A DNA stretch of 64,000 bases from an uncultured Acetatifactor sp. (GCA_910584435.1 CAJUAP010000018.1:1-64000), one strand, 5' to 3'. Counted from the stretch's first letter, positions 31,594 to 41,677 are shown. Notes: generated from the letters alone by a model not told the origin. Made by a program: numbers and translations.

Positions 31594-33444
31594 ATGTGTG
31601 GAATTGTAGGTTATATTGGAAAAGAGCCGTCGGCTCAGGCGGCGCCGATTATTTTGGATGGTCTGGCAAAACTGGAGTACAGGGGGTATGATTCGGCGGG
31701 GATGGCAATCTATGACGGGGAGAAGATTAACACCCGGAAAGCCATTGGACGACTGAAGATTCTGGAAAATCTCACCAGGGGAGGAGAAGATATGCCGGGG
31801 TCTGCAGGAATCGGACATACCAGATGGGCAAGCCACGGGGCGCCCAGTGATATCAATGCCCATCCTCATACAAATGCCGCAGGAACCATTGCGGTAGTTC
31901 ACAATGGAATTATAGAAAATTATATTTATTTAAAAAAGAAGCTGAAGAATAAGGGATTTCAATTTGTATCCGAGACGGACACGGAAGTATTGGCACATAT
32001 GCTGGAATACTATTACAAGGGGAATCCGCTGGAGGCCATCACAAAGGTACTGCATCGGGTAGAGGGAGCCTATGCGCTGGGGATTATGTTCGCGGATCAC
32101 CCGGAAGAAATCTATGCCGCACGCAAGGACAGCCCATTGATTGTGGGAAGAAATGAGACCGGCAGCTTTATTGCATCAGATGTTCCTGCCATTTTGAAAT
32201 ATACCAGAACGGTTTATTATATGGACAATCAGGAGGTGGCGGCGCTTCGCGGGGACGGTCTGCGTTTCTATTCACTGGATGAGGAGGAAGTAGAGAAAGA
32301 GCCGGTTACCATAGACTGGGATGCCGATGCCGCAGAGAAAGCAGGCTATGAACATTTCATGTTAAAGGAAATGTATGAGCAGCCCAAGACCATTATAGAT
32401 ACCATTTCTCCCAGGCTTCAGGGAGCAAAAGAGAATGCGGGCGATATCGTTATAGAAGAGCTGCATATGACGGACGAGGAACTCCGGGCAGTACAAAAGA
32501 TTCATATTGTTGCCTGCGGTTCTGCTTACCATGCAGGTGTCACGGGAAAATATGTGCTGGAGGGATTGGCCCGGATACCAGTAGAAGTGGATCTGGCAAG
32601 TGAATTCCGTTATCGCAACCCGATTCTGGGAGAGGGCAGTCTGGTGCTTGTTATCAGCCAGTCAGGAGAAACCGCAGATACAATGGCGGCGTTACGGGAT
32701 TCCAAAGCCAAAGGTTATAAGGTTCTGGGTATTGTAAACGTGGTGGGAAGCTCCATTGCCAGGGAAGCTGATGCCTGTCTGTACACCTGGGCCGGGCCGG
32801 AGATAGCCGTAGCGACTACTAAGGCGTACAGTGCACAGCTGGCGGCGCTCTATCTGCTGGCTATGAAATTTGCAAGGGTCAGAGGATTGATGTCCGATGA
32901 GGTATTTGCAGGGCTTTTGGCAGATTTGCGCCGCCTTCCGGACCAGATTGAGCTCCTGCTGGCACAGAAGCAGTCCATACAGCATTTTGCAAATCGCTAC
33001 CTGGGGGCAAAGGACATTTTCTTTATCGGAAGGGGCATCGACTATGCTATTTCTCTGGAAGGCTCTCTGAAATTAAAGGAAATTTCCTATATTCATTCGG
33101 AGGCGTATGCGGCAGGTGAATTAAAGCATGGAACCATTTCGCTCATTGAGGACGGAACGTTGGTGGTAGCTGTGTCCACACAGCCGGAACTTTATCAGAA
33201 GACCATCAGCAATATTCAGGAGGTAAAGGCAAGGGGTGCATTTGTCATGGCAGTGACCAATGAAGAGAATAAGGCTATGGAAAAAGTGTCGGATTATGTG
33301 GTATCCATTCCGGAGACCAATCCGTATTTCGCTAATTCATTGGCTATTATTCCGCTGCAGCTTTTTGCATATTATGTGGCAGTGGGCAGGGGATGCGATG
33401 TGGATAAACCAAGGAATCTGGCAAAATCCGTAACGATTGAATAA
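31594..33444 (+). CDS. glmS: Glutamine-fructose-6-phosphate aminotransferase (isomerizing)
   Basis: GlmS makes glucosamine 6-phosphate from fructose 6-phosphate and glutamine, the entry to peptidoglycan and amino-sugar synthesis. The 616-residue protein begins MCGIVGYIG with the catalytic N-terminal Cys, followed by GHTRWASHGAPSDINAHPH in the glutaminase domain. The two SIS domains show VACGSAYHAGVTGKY, VISQSGETADTMAALRD and the C-terminal KPRNLAKSVTIE. The AGGAGG site is at the end of a structured leader. It is placed at the end of the envelope polysaccharide operon, consistent with supply of amino sugars. Confidence 0.97.
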   Translation: MCGIVGYIGKEPSAQAAPIILDGLAKLEYRGYDSAGMAIYDGEKINTRKAIGRLKILENLTRGGEDMPGSAGIGHTRWASHGAPSDINAHPHTNAAGTIAVVHNGIIENYIYLKKKLKNKGFQFVSETDTEVLAHMLEYYYKGNPLEAITKVLHRVEGAYALGIMFADHPEEIYAARKDSPLIVGRNETGSFIASDVPAILKYTRTVYYMDNQEVAALRGDGLRFYSLDEEEVEKEPVTIDWDADAAEKAGYEHFMLKEMYEQPKTIIDTISPRLQGAKENAGDIVIEELHMTDEELRAVQKIHIVACGSAYHAGVTGKYVLEGLARIPVEVDLASEFRYRNPILGEGSLVLVISQSGETADTMAALRDSKAKGYKVLGIVNVVGSSIAREADACLYTWAGPEIAVATTKAYSAQLAALYLLAMKFARVRGLMSDEVFAGLLADLRRLPDQIELLLAQKQSIQHFANRYLGAKDIFFIGRGIDYAISLEGSLKLKEISYIHSEAYAAGELKHGTISLIEDGTLVVAVSTQPELYQKTISNIQEVKARGAFVMAVTNEENKAMEKVSDYVVSIPETNPYFANSLAIIPLQLFAYYVAVGRGCDVDKPRNLAKSVTIE

Positions 33445-33454
33445 TATGAAATTC

Positions 33455-33471
33455 CAGCGGCACAAACAATC
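33455..33471 (-). repeat. Dispersed repeat (GATTGTTTGTGCCG family), half copy
   Basis: The minus strand reads AGATTGTTTGTGCCGCTG immediately after the glmS stop; only the head of the repeat is present. Confidence 0.5.
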
Positions 33472-33573
33472 TTCACAATCCTTTCAAAAGAAAAACACAT
33501 TTTTGTCACAATTTCGAGATATACTGTGTTCATCAAAGGAAATGAAACAGTATTTTTCGAGGAGGTAATCGTT

Positions 33574-34926
33574 ATGTACGATAATGAAATTTATTCTAAT
33601 TCAGAAACAGGGAGATATACAGAATACCAGACCAGCAGTGCCGCAGATCATTCGGTAAATTCAGAGCAGGCAGCAGGAAGCGGAAGCAGTGCCGGAAAAG
33701 AGAAGAAGAAAAAGGGCAGTGTCCGCAAGGTGGTGCTGAGTGCAGGAATGGGATTGGCATTTGGATTGTTTGCAGGAGGCGGATTCTATGCAGTGAAGGT
33801 TGGGACGGAGCAGTTCATTCCGGCAGAGAATCAGGATGCAGTTGTGACGGATCAGAAAGAGATACAGGGCATAGGGGGCGATGGTCCTCTGACAAATATC
33901 AATCAGATTACTTATGTCAGGGATGATGTCTCTGAAGTGGTAGAGGAAGTAATGCCGGCCATGGTGTCAATCATCAATAATTATACCAATACCGGCACAG
34001 GTATGACAATCTGGGGACAGAGATATGATTACAGCCAGCCTGGGGTATCCAGCGGTTCAGGAATTATTTTAGCAGAAAACGAGAGTGAACTTTTGATTGT
34101 GACCAACAACCATGTGGTGGAGGACACGGATGAGCTGCAGGTTATTTTTATAGATGGCTCCACCGCTACCGCCAATGTAAAAGGGCTGGACTCCGAAATG
34201 GATCTGGCAGTGATTTCCGTAGCGCTGGATGCTTTGTCCGAAGAAACCAGAAGCGCCATTACCGTTGCTACTTTGGGCAACAGTGATGATTTGAAGCTTG
34301 GTTCTCCTGTCATTGCTATCGGTAATGCGCTGGGATATGGCCAGTCTGTTACGGGCGGCATGATAAGCGCTCTGAACCGTGAGATGACGGCGGAGGATGG
34401 CTCCACAGGTATCTTTATTCAGACGGATGCAGCGATTAACCACGGTAATTCCGGCGGCGCGTTGTTGAATATCAATGGTGAGGTGATTGGTATTAACTCC
34501 AGCAAAATGGATGGTTACAGCGTGGAGGGTATGGGATATGCGATTCCCATTAGTTCTGCCAGCCCGATCATTGCGGAATTGATGGAGCGCCAGACCAGGA
34601 CGGAATTGGTGGCCGAAGAAGAAAAAGGCTATATGGGCATATCCATGCGGGATGTTACCTCGCAGTATGCAAGCATGCTGGGGATTCCACAGGGAATATC
34701 CGTACAGGAGATAGAAGAAGGTTCCGCAGCCGAGAAGGCAGGCATGATGAAGTATGATATCATTGTGAAGTTTGACGGCCAGAAGGTATCCACGGGTGAA
34801 AAACTTACAGAAACAGTAGGATATTACAGAGCCGGAGAAACTGTGACTGTGACGGTGCAGCGTCTTGTAAACGGTGCATATGAAACCATCGATCTGGAAC
34901 TAACCTTGGGAAGCAGGGAGCAGTAG
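33574..34926 (+). CDS. HtrA/DegP-type serine protease with PDZ domain
   Basis: The 450-residue protein has a ~50-residue disordered cytoplasmic N-terminus, one membrane anchor (VVLSAGMGLAFGLFAGGGFYAV), a trypsin-like domain and a C-terminal PDZ domain. The triad is visible: His in VTNNHVVED, Asp in SEMDLAVISV and Ser in NHGNSGGALLN. The PDZ begins near GYMGISMRDV. It degrades or refolds misfolded exported proteins at the cell surface. ATG 33574 is preferred because GGAGG precedes it by 7 bases; a longer frame from 33526 lacks one. A clear terminator follows. Confidence 0.95.
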   Translation: MYDNEIYSNSETGRYTEYQTSSAADHSVNSEQAAGSGSSAGKEKKKKGSVRKVVLSAGMGLAFGLFAGGGFYAVKVGTEQFIPAENQDAVVTDQKEIQGIGGDGPLTNINQITYVRDDVSEVVEEVMPAMVSIINNYTNTGTGMTIWGQRYDYSQPGVSSGSGIILAENESELLIVTNNHVVEDTDELQVIFIDGSTATANVKGLDSEMDLAVISVALDALSEETRSAITVATLGNSDDLKLGSPVIAIGNALGYGQSVTGGMISALNREMTAEDGSTGIFIQTDAAINHGNSGGALLNINGEVIGINSSKMDGYSVEGMGYAIPISSASPIIAELMERQTRTELVAEEEKGYMGISMRDVTSQYASMLGIPQGISVQEIEEGSAAEKAGMMKYDIIVKFDGQKVSTGEKLTETVGYYRAGETVTVTVQRLVNGAYETIDLELTLGSREQ

Positions 34927-34956
34927 ATAATAGAGAGAAGAAAACAGCAGGTGACA

Positions 34957-35004
34957 ATAGAGATTCCCAGGCAGCCATAACAGGCGGACCTGGGATTTCT
35001 CTTT
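34957..35004 (+). terminator. Terminator after htrA
   Basis: The stem AGAGATTCCCAGG pairs with CCTGGGATTTCTCT with one mismatch and is followed by TTTACTG. Confidence 0.8.
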
Positions 35005-35116
35005 ACTGCAGGAAAATACCTGTCTATGCGATATAATCCCCGGGAAAATCCAAGCTGTGCCCAAAGCCTTCGAGAAGGCCTGCTGCTGTGAACGGAGTGG
35101 GCAGCAGCACAAATAT

Positions 35117-35148
35117 CACAACGGTTCAGACAGGTCGCTGAACTGCAG
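35117..35148. repeat. Dispersed palindrome ACGGTTCAGACAGGTCGCTGAACTG
   Basis: Inverse orientation relative to 13164 and close to the copy at 4447. The nearby 35081-35110 contains GCTGCTGTGAACGGAGTGGG with a GCAGCAGC partner. Confidence 0.6.
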
Positions 35149-35206
35149 CAGAATATCGTTACCGTTCACTCGTCACTACCGCCTTCCGAATCTTGTGCAG
35201 TCCTGG

Positions 35207-35235
35207 TTGACTTCTATGCGGCTTCATTTTATAAT
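35207..35235 (+). promoter_or_regulatory. Sigma-A promoter upstream of phosphodiester glycosidase gene
   Basis: TTGACT at 35207-35212 and TATAAT at 35230-35235, spacing 17. The coding start is about 60 bases downstream; this promoter probably drives the three genes to 40571. Confidence 0.8.
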
Positions 35236-35298
35236 ACTTTTGAGTTACATATGCTTTTTCTTCAGGTTTAAGAGAAAAGCACAGAAATGAGGAAAACT

Positions 35299-36405
35299 AT
35301 GAAAAAAGAAAAGAAACCAAAGACACACAAAGTTTTGAAATTTGTCGGCAGATTATTTCTGGTACTTATGTCTTTTCTGCTGATAGCATTTGTCGGTGCA
35401 TATGCTGCTCTGTGGCTGATTTGTCATGGCCCCAGTCCTGCTGCAAGGGATTTGTTCGTGTCAACCATATTGGAGACCGGCCAGATGAAATTCCTGGCAT
35501 CCTGGTATTTCAGCGAAGAGGAAATCCTTGCCATTACCGGCCGTAACGGCATGACCCACAATGAGGAAGAGGTGAATCCTGATATGATTGTGATTCCGGT
35601 GCAGGGTTCGGCCGTGAGTCCTGATGAGGAAGAGCAGGAGCTTCCGGATGTGGAGATAGTGGAGATATCAGGGCATTCCTTTTTTGCCAAGCTGATGATT
35701 GTCCGCGATCCTGCCAGAATCAGACTTGCCACAATTTATCCTTGGTCTGATGATGCGCACAGTAAGAGCGGATTGACATTGGAGCAGCTGGTGCAGCAGG
35801 AGGATTGTATCGGCGGAGTGAACGGCGGTGAGTATCAATCCCTGGGCAATTGGGGCGGACAGCCTAAGGGGCTTGTGGTATGCAATGGAGAGATTCAATA
35901 CAATGTGCCGCAGGCCGGGGATGTTATGATTGGCTTCAATGAGGATAATGTGCTCATTATAGCAGATACAGGCACTATGTCTGCAGGACAGGTAGAAGCC
36001 TTCGTTGCCGAAAATCAGATCCGGGATGCCGTGAGCTTTAAGGATATTGATGACGGGGATGACAATCACTTTACCAAGCTGATTATCAATGGTACCGCTA
36101 CGGAATTCAGCGGCAGCGGCAGCGGAGCAAATCCGCGGACGGCAATCGGACAGAAGGCTGACGGGACGGTGCTTCTGCTGGTAACGGATGGCCGGGGAGC
36201 CGGCGGACATTTGGGCGCTACGGCAAGAGATTTGATTTCTATTATGCAGGAGTACGGTGCGGTAAATGCAGCGAATCTGGACGGCGGCAGTTCTTCGGCC
36301 ATGTATTATGACGGCGCATATGAAATGTCCAGCGTAACACTATATTATGCCACATCTTCCTGGCTGCTGCCCACAGCATTTGTGGTAGATAAGAAGGGGG
36401 ATTGA
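35299..36405 (+). CDS. Membrane-anchored phosphodiester glycosidase (NAGPA domain) protein
   Basis: The 368-residue protein has one N-terminal membrane segment (LFLVLMSFLLIAFVGAYAALWLI) and an extracellular NAGPA-type domain: GGVNGGEYQSLGNWGGQPKG, then the family signature RTAIGQKADGTVLLLVTDGR and NAANLDGGSSSAMYY. NAGPA-domain proteins cleave phosphodiester-linked sugars; in Firmicutes they are placed in wall polysaccharide loci. ATG 35299 is chosen because GAGGA falls 6 bases upstream; an in-frame ATG at 35287 is possible. The next gene starts 3 bases after the stop. Confidence 0.85.
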   Translation: MKKEKKPKTHKVLKFVGRLFLVLMSFLLIAFVGAYAALWLICHGPSPAARDLFVSTILETGQMKFLASWYFSEEEILAITGRNGMTHNEEEVNPDMIVIPVQGSAVSPDEEEQELPDVEIVEISGHSFFAKLMIVRDPARIRLATIYPWSDDAHSKSGLTLEQLVQQEDCIGGVNGGEYQSLGNWGGQPKGLVVCNGEIQYNVPQAGDVMIGFNEDNVLIIADTGTMSAGQVEAFVAENQIRDAVSFKDIDDGDDNHFTKLIINGTATEFSGSGSGANPRTAIGQKADGTVLLLVTDGRGAGGHLGATARDLISIMQEYGAVNAANLDGGSSSAMYYDGAYEMSSVTLYYATSSWLLPTAFVVDKKGD

Positions 36406-36408
36406 CAG

Positions 36409-37527
36409 ATGACTGGTAATAAGAAGAAATTTCCGGTATTTCTGCTGGGATATTTTATATTTTTGGCGGCACTGGTTTTGTTTTGGGCATATGTGCTTGG
36501 GTATGTGAGGGATTGCCTGATTACATATGAGGCTTCTCAGCCGGAACGTGTTATAGAGGCATTTGTCACGGAATTAGAAGAGGGAAAGATTGATGAGATG
36601 ATTACTTTTCCTGCTGCGGGGAATAGATTTGAGGATATGGATATTGTGAAAAACCGCTATATGTCATATCTTACCGGGCAGAATATCAGTTTTGAGAAGG
36701 CATCCGGAAGCTATGATGTGCAGAAACCGGTTTATAATATCTATGCCGGTGACAGGAAAATGGCGTCAATAGCGTTAAGGGAGGTATCATCTCAGCCATT
36801 GATGTTTATTCTTGCCGTACAGGAATGGGAGATTTCCTCTGTGGAGCCTGTATTTGACACAGGGGAAAAGAATCTGCTGATTCATGTGCCTGCAGGCTGT
36901 ACTGTTGAAATCAACGGAGTTGCTGCGGATGAACGGGAGCTGACCGGAAGTGAATGGGACATGGAAGAATTTGAATATGCGGCGGAATATGTGGAGGTGC
37001 CTTATATTGTGGAGTATGAGGTAGCAGAGCTGTTCGAGGCGCCGGAGGTGGTGATACGGGACAGTTATGGCCGGGAGATGGAATATACGGAAGAAGAGGG
37101 CGTGATAGAAGCGCTTGCTTTTCCGGCCGGTCAGATAGAGGATGCATTGGCCGACTATGTATTGCAGAATGCCAAGAATTATTCGGACTTTTTCTCAGGA
37201 GACCTGGCCGGAGGCAGAAACAGTGTGCAGCCTCTCAGGTATATGTTTCCGAAGGATTCTTATTTCTTAGAGCAGGCTGACCATTACCGCAGAAATGATT
37301 TGTGGATGTACAGCCAGCATCAGACACCTACGTTTGCCAATGAGAGCGTGAGCAATTATGTGAGATACTCCGAAGACTTTTTCTCATGTGATGTGTACTT
37401 TGAGAAGACCATGGTACTTACCAAGACCGGTGAAGTCAGGACAGTTGTGACAAATGATAAATATTATTATGTCAATATTGACGGCAAGTGGGTGGTTGTG
37501 GATATGAGAACCATACTTGGGGAGTGA
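36409..37527 (+). CDS. Membrane-anchored protein of unknown function
   Basis: The 372-residue protein has one N-terminal membrane segment (FPVFLLGYFIFLAALVLFWAYVL) and a large extracellular part rich in acidic and aromatic residues. Residues ~40-130 and ~310-370 have the appearance of small alpha+beta NTF2-like units (PERVIEAFVTELEEGKIDEM; YYYVNIDGKWVVVDM at the end), with a beta domain between them. No catalytic motif is recognised. It is tightly packed between the NAGPA-domain gene and the beta-helix gene, so a shared role at the cell surface is likely. Confidence 0.6.
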   Translation: MTGNKKKFPVFLLGYFIFLAALVLFWAYVLGYVRDCLITYEASQPERVIEAFVTELEEGKIDEMITFPAAGNRFEDMDIVKNRYMSYLTGQNISFEKASGSYDVQKPVYNIYAGDRKMASIALREVSSQPLMFILAVQEWEISSVEPVFDTGEKNLLIHVPAGCTVEINGVAADERELTGSEWDMEEFEYAAEYVEVPYIVEYEVAELFEAPEVVIRDSYGREMEYTEEEGVIEALAFPAGQIEDALADYVLQNAKNYSDFFSGDLAGGRNSVQPLRYMFPKDSYFLEQADHYRRNDLWMYSQHQTPTFANESVSNYVRYSEDFFSCDVYFEKTMVLTKTGEVRTVVTNDKYYYVNIDGKWVVVDMRTILGE

Positions 37528-37538
37528 CGGGGGGTACG

Positions 37539-40500
37539 GTGATACAGGATAGCAGGGAGAATGCTGTATGCCTTCGGCAGTATGAAGATGCCTATACTTT
37601 TCATGGGACTTATTTTATTTATATGGGAAAACGGATTGACCTGAACGACAGAACATTTCTCCTGGATGGCAGAATGAAGGATGATGCGGTTCTAAAGTAT
37701 GCCCATGTTTATCGTAATCTGAAAACGGCCCTGGAAGCAGTAAATGCGCAGGCCATAGGGCGGGAACGAATAGAAGGACAGGAACGGGTCAAAGGGCAGG
37801 AACAAGCGAGAGGGCAGGAACGGGCAGGAGAACAGGAACGAACCAAAAGACAGGAACGGGTCAAAGGGCAGGAACAAGCGAGAGGGCAGGAACATGCAGG
37901 AGAACAGGAACGAACCAAAGGGCGGGAACGAATAGAAGGACAGGAACAGGCGCAAGGACAGGAACAGGCAGAAGAGGAAGAACCGGGTGCAAAGCTGTCA
38001 GAAAGGGATAAGTCTTTCGGCGGCATGATAACGGTATACATTGCGCCATACGTGTATTGGATAGATGACCCGGACGCAGAGGATACGGTGTATCCTGAAG
38101 AAGGGTATGGGGAACCCTATGGTATGGTGGTGGATTGTGATTCTCTTAAGCTGACAGGTTTGACAGAAAAGCCGTCTGAGGTAGTACTGGCCGGGAACAG
38201 AGGGCAGTCTCACGGAGCGAAAGGAAATTATACCATGTTCTTTTTTCAGGTGAGGCATCTGGAATTGGCTAACCTGACCATGGGGAATTACTGCAGTGTG
38301 GATTTGGATTATCCGTCCTGTCCGACGCTGGGGCATAAGCGGCGCACGGGAGTTATCACCCAGGCACAGCTGGCGGGACAATCAGGGGACAAGCTTTTTG
38401 CAAGAAACTGCAGTTTTGTCAGCAGACTGAATCTGTGTCCTGTCTGTGGAGGAAAGCGGTGTCTGTATGTTCATTGTCATTTTGAAAGTACGGATGATGC
38501 GTTAAACGGCAGGGCGGTGTATGTAGAATGTGATTTTGATTTTTATGGAAGCAGACCTTTGTATGACACCAGAGATTCCGGTGCGGTTTTCCTTGGATGC
38601 CGGTTTCGCAGCCGGATCAAAGGTGACGGATTGGATTACAAACAATATTTTACCAAGGAAAGCGGCCCGGTGACGGTGGTGGATTGCGAATATCGGTGCG
38701 AAGGTGACGGATTCCCGCCGATCGGGTGGACGAAATATCCCCGGCCCGGATTAAAATGTTATCAGTATCAGGTGAGCCTTGTGGGATGCCCGGCGAATCC
38801 CCGGCAGTTCGGCCTGACGGAACAGGAGCAGGATTCCTCACGCAGGTTGATTGTAATCAGTGGTGAGGGGGCGCCGGAAACGGTCACTATGGAAGGAAAA
38901 GAATTGCTGCAAGGGTACCGTCTGGAGACGGAGAAGGGCATTGTTTATAATACCTTTAATCTATTAAGGGGTATGGACGGGTGGGATCCTATGGAGATGA
39001 AGGCATATGCGTTGGAGATGGGAAGGGACAGGATACCGACACTGCTTAAAGTAGAGATTACCGGAAGGGTGCCCCGCTTTGAAAAAATGGATGGGGGAAG
39101 TATCGGAAGCAGCAATAGTATCGGAAGTAACAGTATAAGAAGTAGTATCATAGGTAAAGAAGGAGTGATATTACGGGCCAAAGCCTTTTATTATTACGGG
39201 AGGGAGGCAGAAAATACAAAGATTACCTGCCGGGTCAGCGAACAGGACAGGGCTTATGTAAAATTGACGGAATACGGGGATGGAAGCTGTCTGGCAGAAG
39301 GGTGCAGCCATGATGATGTGGAGCATAGGGTGCTGGTGCTGGCCGCTGCGCCAGAGGGGTTAGAAGGGGCAGTGGAATTGACAATATATCCGCAGCTTAT
39401 GGAAGCACCGGATTTCTTAGAAGCGCCGGTGTTGGCGTGGGAAGAAAAGGGAAGCTGCCGCCTCCGTTACGTGCTTGATTCGGGAGCTTATGAAGACAGA
39501 ACAATGATTTCCTGGTACCGCTGTGAAGATATGGAAGGGAGAAATCCTGTATTGACTGCTGTGACCAGAGGGGAGCCGCTGAGGACATATTCACTGACAG
39601 ACGGCGATGCAGGGTACTATCTGATGGCGAAGCTTGTTCCCTGCCATATGCGCAGCAGACAGGGGAGGGAAACTGTGGTAATTTCCGAAAGGCCGGTTAC
39701 GGAAGACGACATGTTAAAGCAGCAGTGTGAGACGGAAGACGGTGTGTGGAAGATTTTAGTATCTACGGATTTTAGCAGTATGCCGGTTACATCACAGGAG
39801 TGGGTACGGCCCGGTTTCTGGACCGTGGATTGCGGGCGGCCTGCGGACACAATGGACTTCGCAAAATGGGAGCAGGGTGATGAAGCAGACTGCGGCGGGG
39901 AGGATGACGGCGGATGCAGCAGCGGATGCGACAGAGAATGTGCAGGGGAATATGGTATAGAATGTATCGGGAAGCGTGACAGAACTCCATGGAAATACGG
40001 ACAGACAGGAAATGGGAGTGTAGGCTGGGGATTCTATCAGAACGTGCAGGGAGCCAGGCTGTTATACACACCGGTGGAGGGGGAATATGGAGATATGAAG
40101 CTGCGGCTTCTGGCGGACCCGGCCAAGACAGCAGGACAGGGCTTTGGCAGCGCCGGACAGTATATGGATATCTGTATTAAGTTTGATACATTATCGTTGA
40201 CCGGGTATGGGGTACGTGTCATCAGAACAGCAGAAGCATCGGACGGAGTTCGGTTTGTTCCGGTACAGTATGATCATGGAAAGGTGCAGTACCTGAGTGA
40301 AGGCGTTCTCACATCCTGCTATTATACGGGGTGTGAGATAATGCTGACAGCAGAGGGGCAGCAGATGAGGATTCACGGGGAGTCAAAAGCACTTGGAGCC
40401 ACGGAAAGAAAGTGCGGTTATGAGGCTGTAGTGGATATGGCAGTGGAAGTAGACGATAATCCATACGGCGGAATTGCCATATGGCATACCGGTACACCCG

Positions 40501-40571
40501 GTACCGGCGGCTGGCAGAACACAACCATGCTGCATTTTTTAGAAGTAAGTTTGAAGGAAATTGTATTTTGA
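37539..40571 (+). CDS. Large beta-helix protein, pectinesterase-like
   Basis: The 1010-residue protein begins at GTG 37539 after a GGGGGG-type site; the frame runs upstream into the previous gene. After ~70 residues comes an in-frame Gln/Glu/Lys-rich repeat (37747-37980). Residues ~160-430 look like a right-handed parallel beta-helix of the pectinesterase/pectin lyase type: LTEKPSEVVLAGNRGQ, STDDALNGRAVYVECDFDFY and KGDGLDYKQYF, with alternating single-strand rungs. The C-terminal ~550 residues are beta-rich with internal Ser/Gly/Ile linker (SSNSIGSNSIRSS). There is no signal peptide, so it is cytoplasmic or exported otherwise. Activity on pectin is inferred only from fold. Confidence 0.6.
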   Translation: MIQDSRENAVCLRQYEDAYTFHGTYFIYMGKRIDLNDRTFLLDGRMKDDAVLKYAHVYRNLKTALEAVNAQAIGRERIEGQERVKGQEQARGQERAGEQERTKRQERVKGQEQARGQEHAGEQERTKGRERIEGQEQAQGQEQAEEEEPGAKLSERDKSFGGMITVYIAPYVYWIDDPDAEDTVYPEEGYGEPYGMVVDCDSLKLTGLTEKPSEVVLAGNRGQSHGAKGNYTMFFFQVRHLELANLTMGNYCSVDLDYPSCPTLGHKRRTGVITQAQLAGQSGDKLFARNCSFVSRLNLCPVCGGKRCLYVHCHFESTDDALNGRAVYVECDFDFYGSRPLYDTRDSGAVFLGCRFRSRIKGDGLDYKQYFTKESGPVTVVDCEYRCEGDGFPPIGWTKYPRPGLKCYQYQVSLVGCPANPRQFGLTEQEQDSSRRLIVISGEGAPETVTMEGKELLQGYRLETEKGIVYNTFNLLRGMDGWDPMEMKAYALEMGRDRIPTLLKVEITGRVPRFEKMDGGSIGSSNSIGSNSIRSSIIGKEGVILRAKAFYYYGREAENTKITCRVSEQDRAYVKLTEYGDGSCLAEGCSHDDVEHRVLVLAAAPEGLEGAVELTIYPQLMEAPDFLEAPVLAWEEKGSCRLRYVLDSGAYEDRTMISWYRCEDMEGRNPVLTAVTRGEPLRTYSLTDGDAGYYLMAKLVPCHMRSRQGRETVVISERPVTEDDMLKQQCETEDGVWKILVSTDFSSMPVTSQEWVRPGFWTVDCGRPADTMDFAKWEQGDEADCGGEDDGGCSSGCDRECAGEYGIECIGKRDRTPWKYGQTGNGSVGWGFYQNVQGARLLYTPVEGEYGDMKLRLLADPAKTAGQGFGSAGQYMDICIKFDTLSLTGYGVRVIRTAEASDGVRFVPVQYDHGKVQYLSEGVLTSCYYTGCEIMLTAEGQQMRIHGESKALGATERKCGYEAVVDMAVEVDDNPYGGIAIWHTGTPGTGGWQNTTMLHFLEVSLKEIVF
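37747..37980 (+). repeat. 72-bp in-frame repeat encoding Gln/Glu/Lys-rich units
   Basis: Two 24-residue units of RVKGQEQARGQE-AGEQERTK type with partial flanking units. The sub-period is about six residues (xxGQEx). Composition is like the repeats in the first gene and the kinase-like gene. Confidence 0.85.
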
Positions 40572-40721
40572 ACATGCAATGTCGCATACTATAAATATTA
40601 ACGATTTATTGTATGTGCCGCAATGTGCGGCCGGAAGCTGCGGTTCATAGTCTGGCATGGAAGCAGGTATTATATCAGAGCATGCCATAGGGGCCTGAAC
40701 TGCGGCCGGATTGGAGGATGC

Positions 40722-41498
40722 ATGGAAGCATTTATTGTTTTATCAATTCCCTTTCTGGGCACTGCCCTCGGAGCGGCTATGGTGTTCTTTATGAAAGCGA
40801 AAATGAATCCGCAGCTGGAAAAGCTGTTGCTTGGTTTTGCTGCCGGTGTAATGATTGCCGCATCTGTGTGGTCGCTTTTGATTCCTGCCATTGAGCTGGA
40901 GGAGACGAAGGGCGGAAGAGCCTGGGTTCCGGCAGCGGCGGGCTTTTTGCTGGGGGTGGGATTTCTGCTGCTGCTTGACAGCCTGATACCCCATCTTCAT
41001 ATGGAGGAAGAGAAGCCGGAAGGTGTAAAATCAAATTTGCAGAAAACCACAATGCTGGCATTGGCAGTGGCGCTTCACAACCTGCCGGAGGGCATGGCGG
41101 TTGGGGTGGCTTTTGCAGGCGCCATGATGGACGGAACCGGTATGACCCTTGCAGCAGCGCTGGCACTGGCCATAGGCATTGCCATTCAGAACTTTCCTGA
41201 GGGAGCCATTATTTCCATGCCCCTGAGAAATGCAGGTGCTTCCAGGCCGAAGGCATTTTGGTACGGTGTGCTATCCGGCGTGGTAGAGCCTATAGGGGCG
41301 GTGGTGACGATTCTGCTGGCGGAACAGATTGTGCCCATACTGCCGTATTTTCTTGCCTTTGCGGCAGGGGCCATGATTTATGTAGTGACGGAAGAACTGA
41401 TTCCCGAAGCCCAGGAAGGAAAACATACCAATATCGGTACCATTGGTGTGGCCGTGGGATTTGTGATGATGATGGTATTGGATGTGGCGCTGGGCTAG
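40722..41498 (+). CDS. ZIP family metal transporter
   Basis: The 258-residue protein has eight hydrophobic segments and the two ZIP metal-binding helices: HNLPEGMAVGVAF and IAIQNFPEGAIISMPL, with His, Asn, Pro and Glu in the usual positions, plus ILPYFLAFAAGAMIYVVTEELIPE in the last part. ZIP proteins import zinc or other divalent metals. ATG 40722 with GGAGG 6 bases upstream matches the family start; the longer frame from 40623 has no support. No metal-responsive operator is visible. Confidence 0.92.
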   Translation: MEAFIVLSIPFLGTALGAAMVFFMKAKMNPQLEKLLLGFAAGVMIAASVWSLLIPAIELEETKGGRAWVPAAAGFLLGVGFLLLLDSLIPHLHMEEEKPEGVKSNLQKTTMLALAVALHNLPEGMAVGVAFAGAMMDGTGMTLAAALALAIGIAIQNFPEGAIISMPLRNAGASRPKAFWYGVLSGVVEPIGAVVTILLAEQIVPILPYFLAFAAGAMIYVVTEELIPEAQEGKHTNIGTIGVAVGFVMMMVLDVALG

Positions 41499-41677
41499 TG
41501 TGGGAAGAAGTGCGTAGACAGTTGCCGGACGAGGCAGAGGAAATGTTCAGAGGAAGTATAGAACGGTCTCGTAATGGAAGAAAACGGGAGTAATTTTAGA
41601 TGTGTTCTGCCGTACAGAGACAGGAAGAGGTTCCTGGGAGCAGGAATAGAGCAGGAACATAAAACAGGAGAAAAAAT

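Noticed and set aside
37692..38049. Minus-strand Pro/Cys/Ser-rich frames over the beta-helix gene repeat
   Set aside because: Their composition is only the complement of the GQE repeat and they lack start signals.
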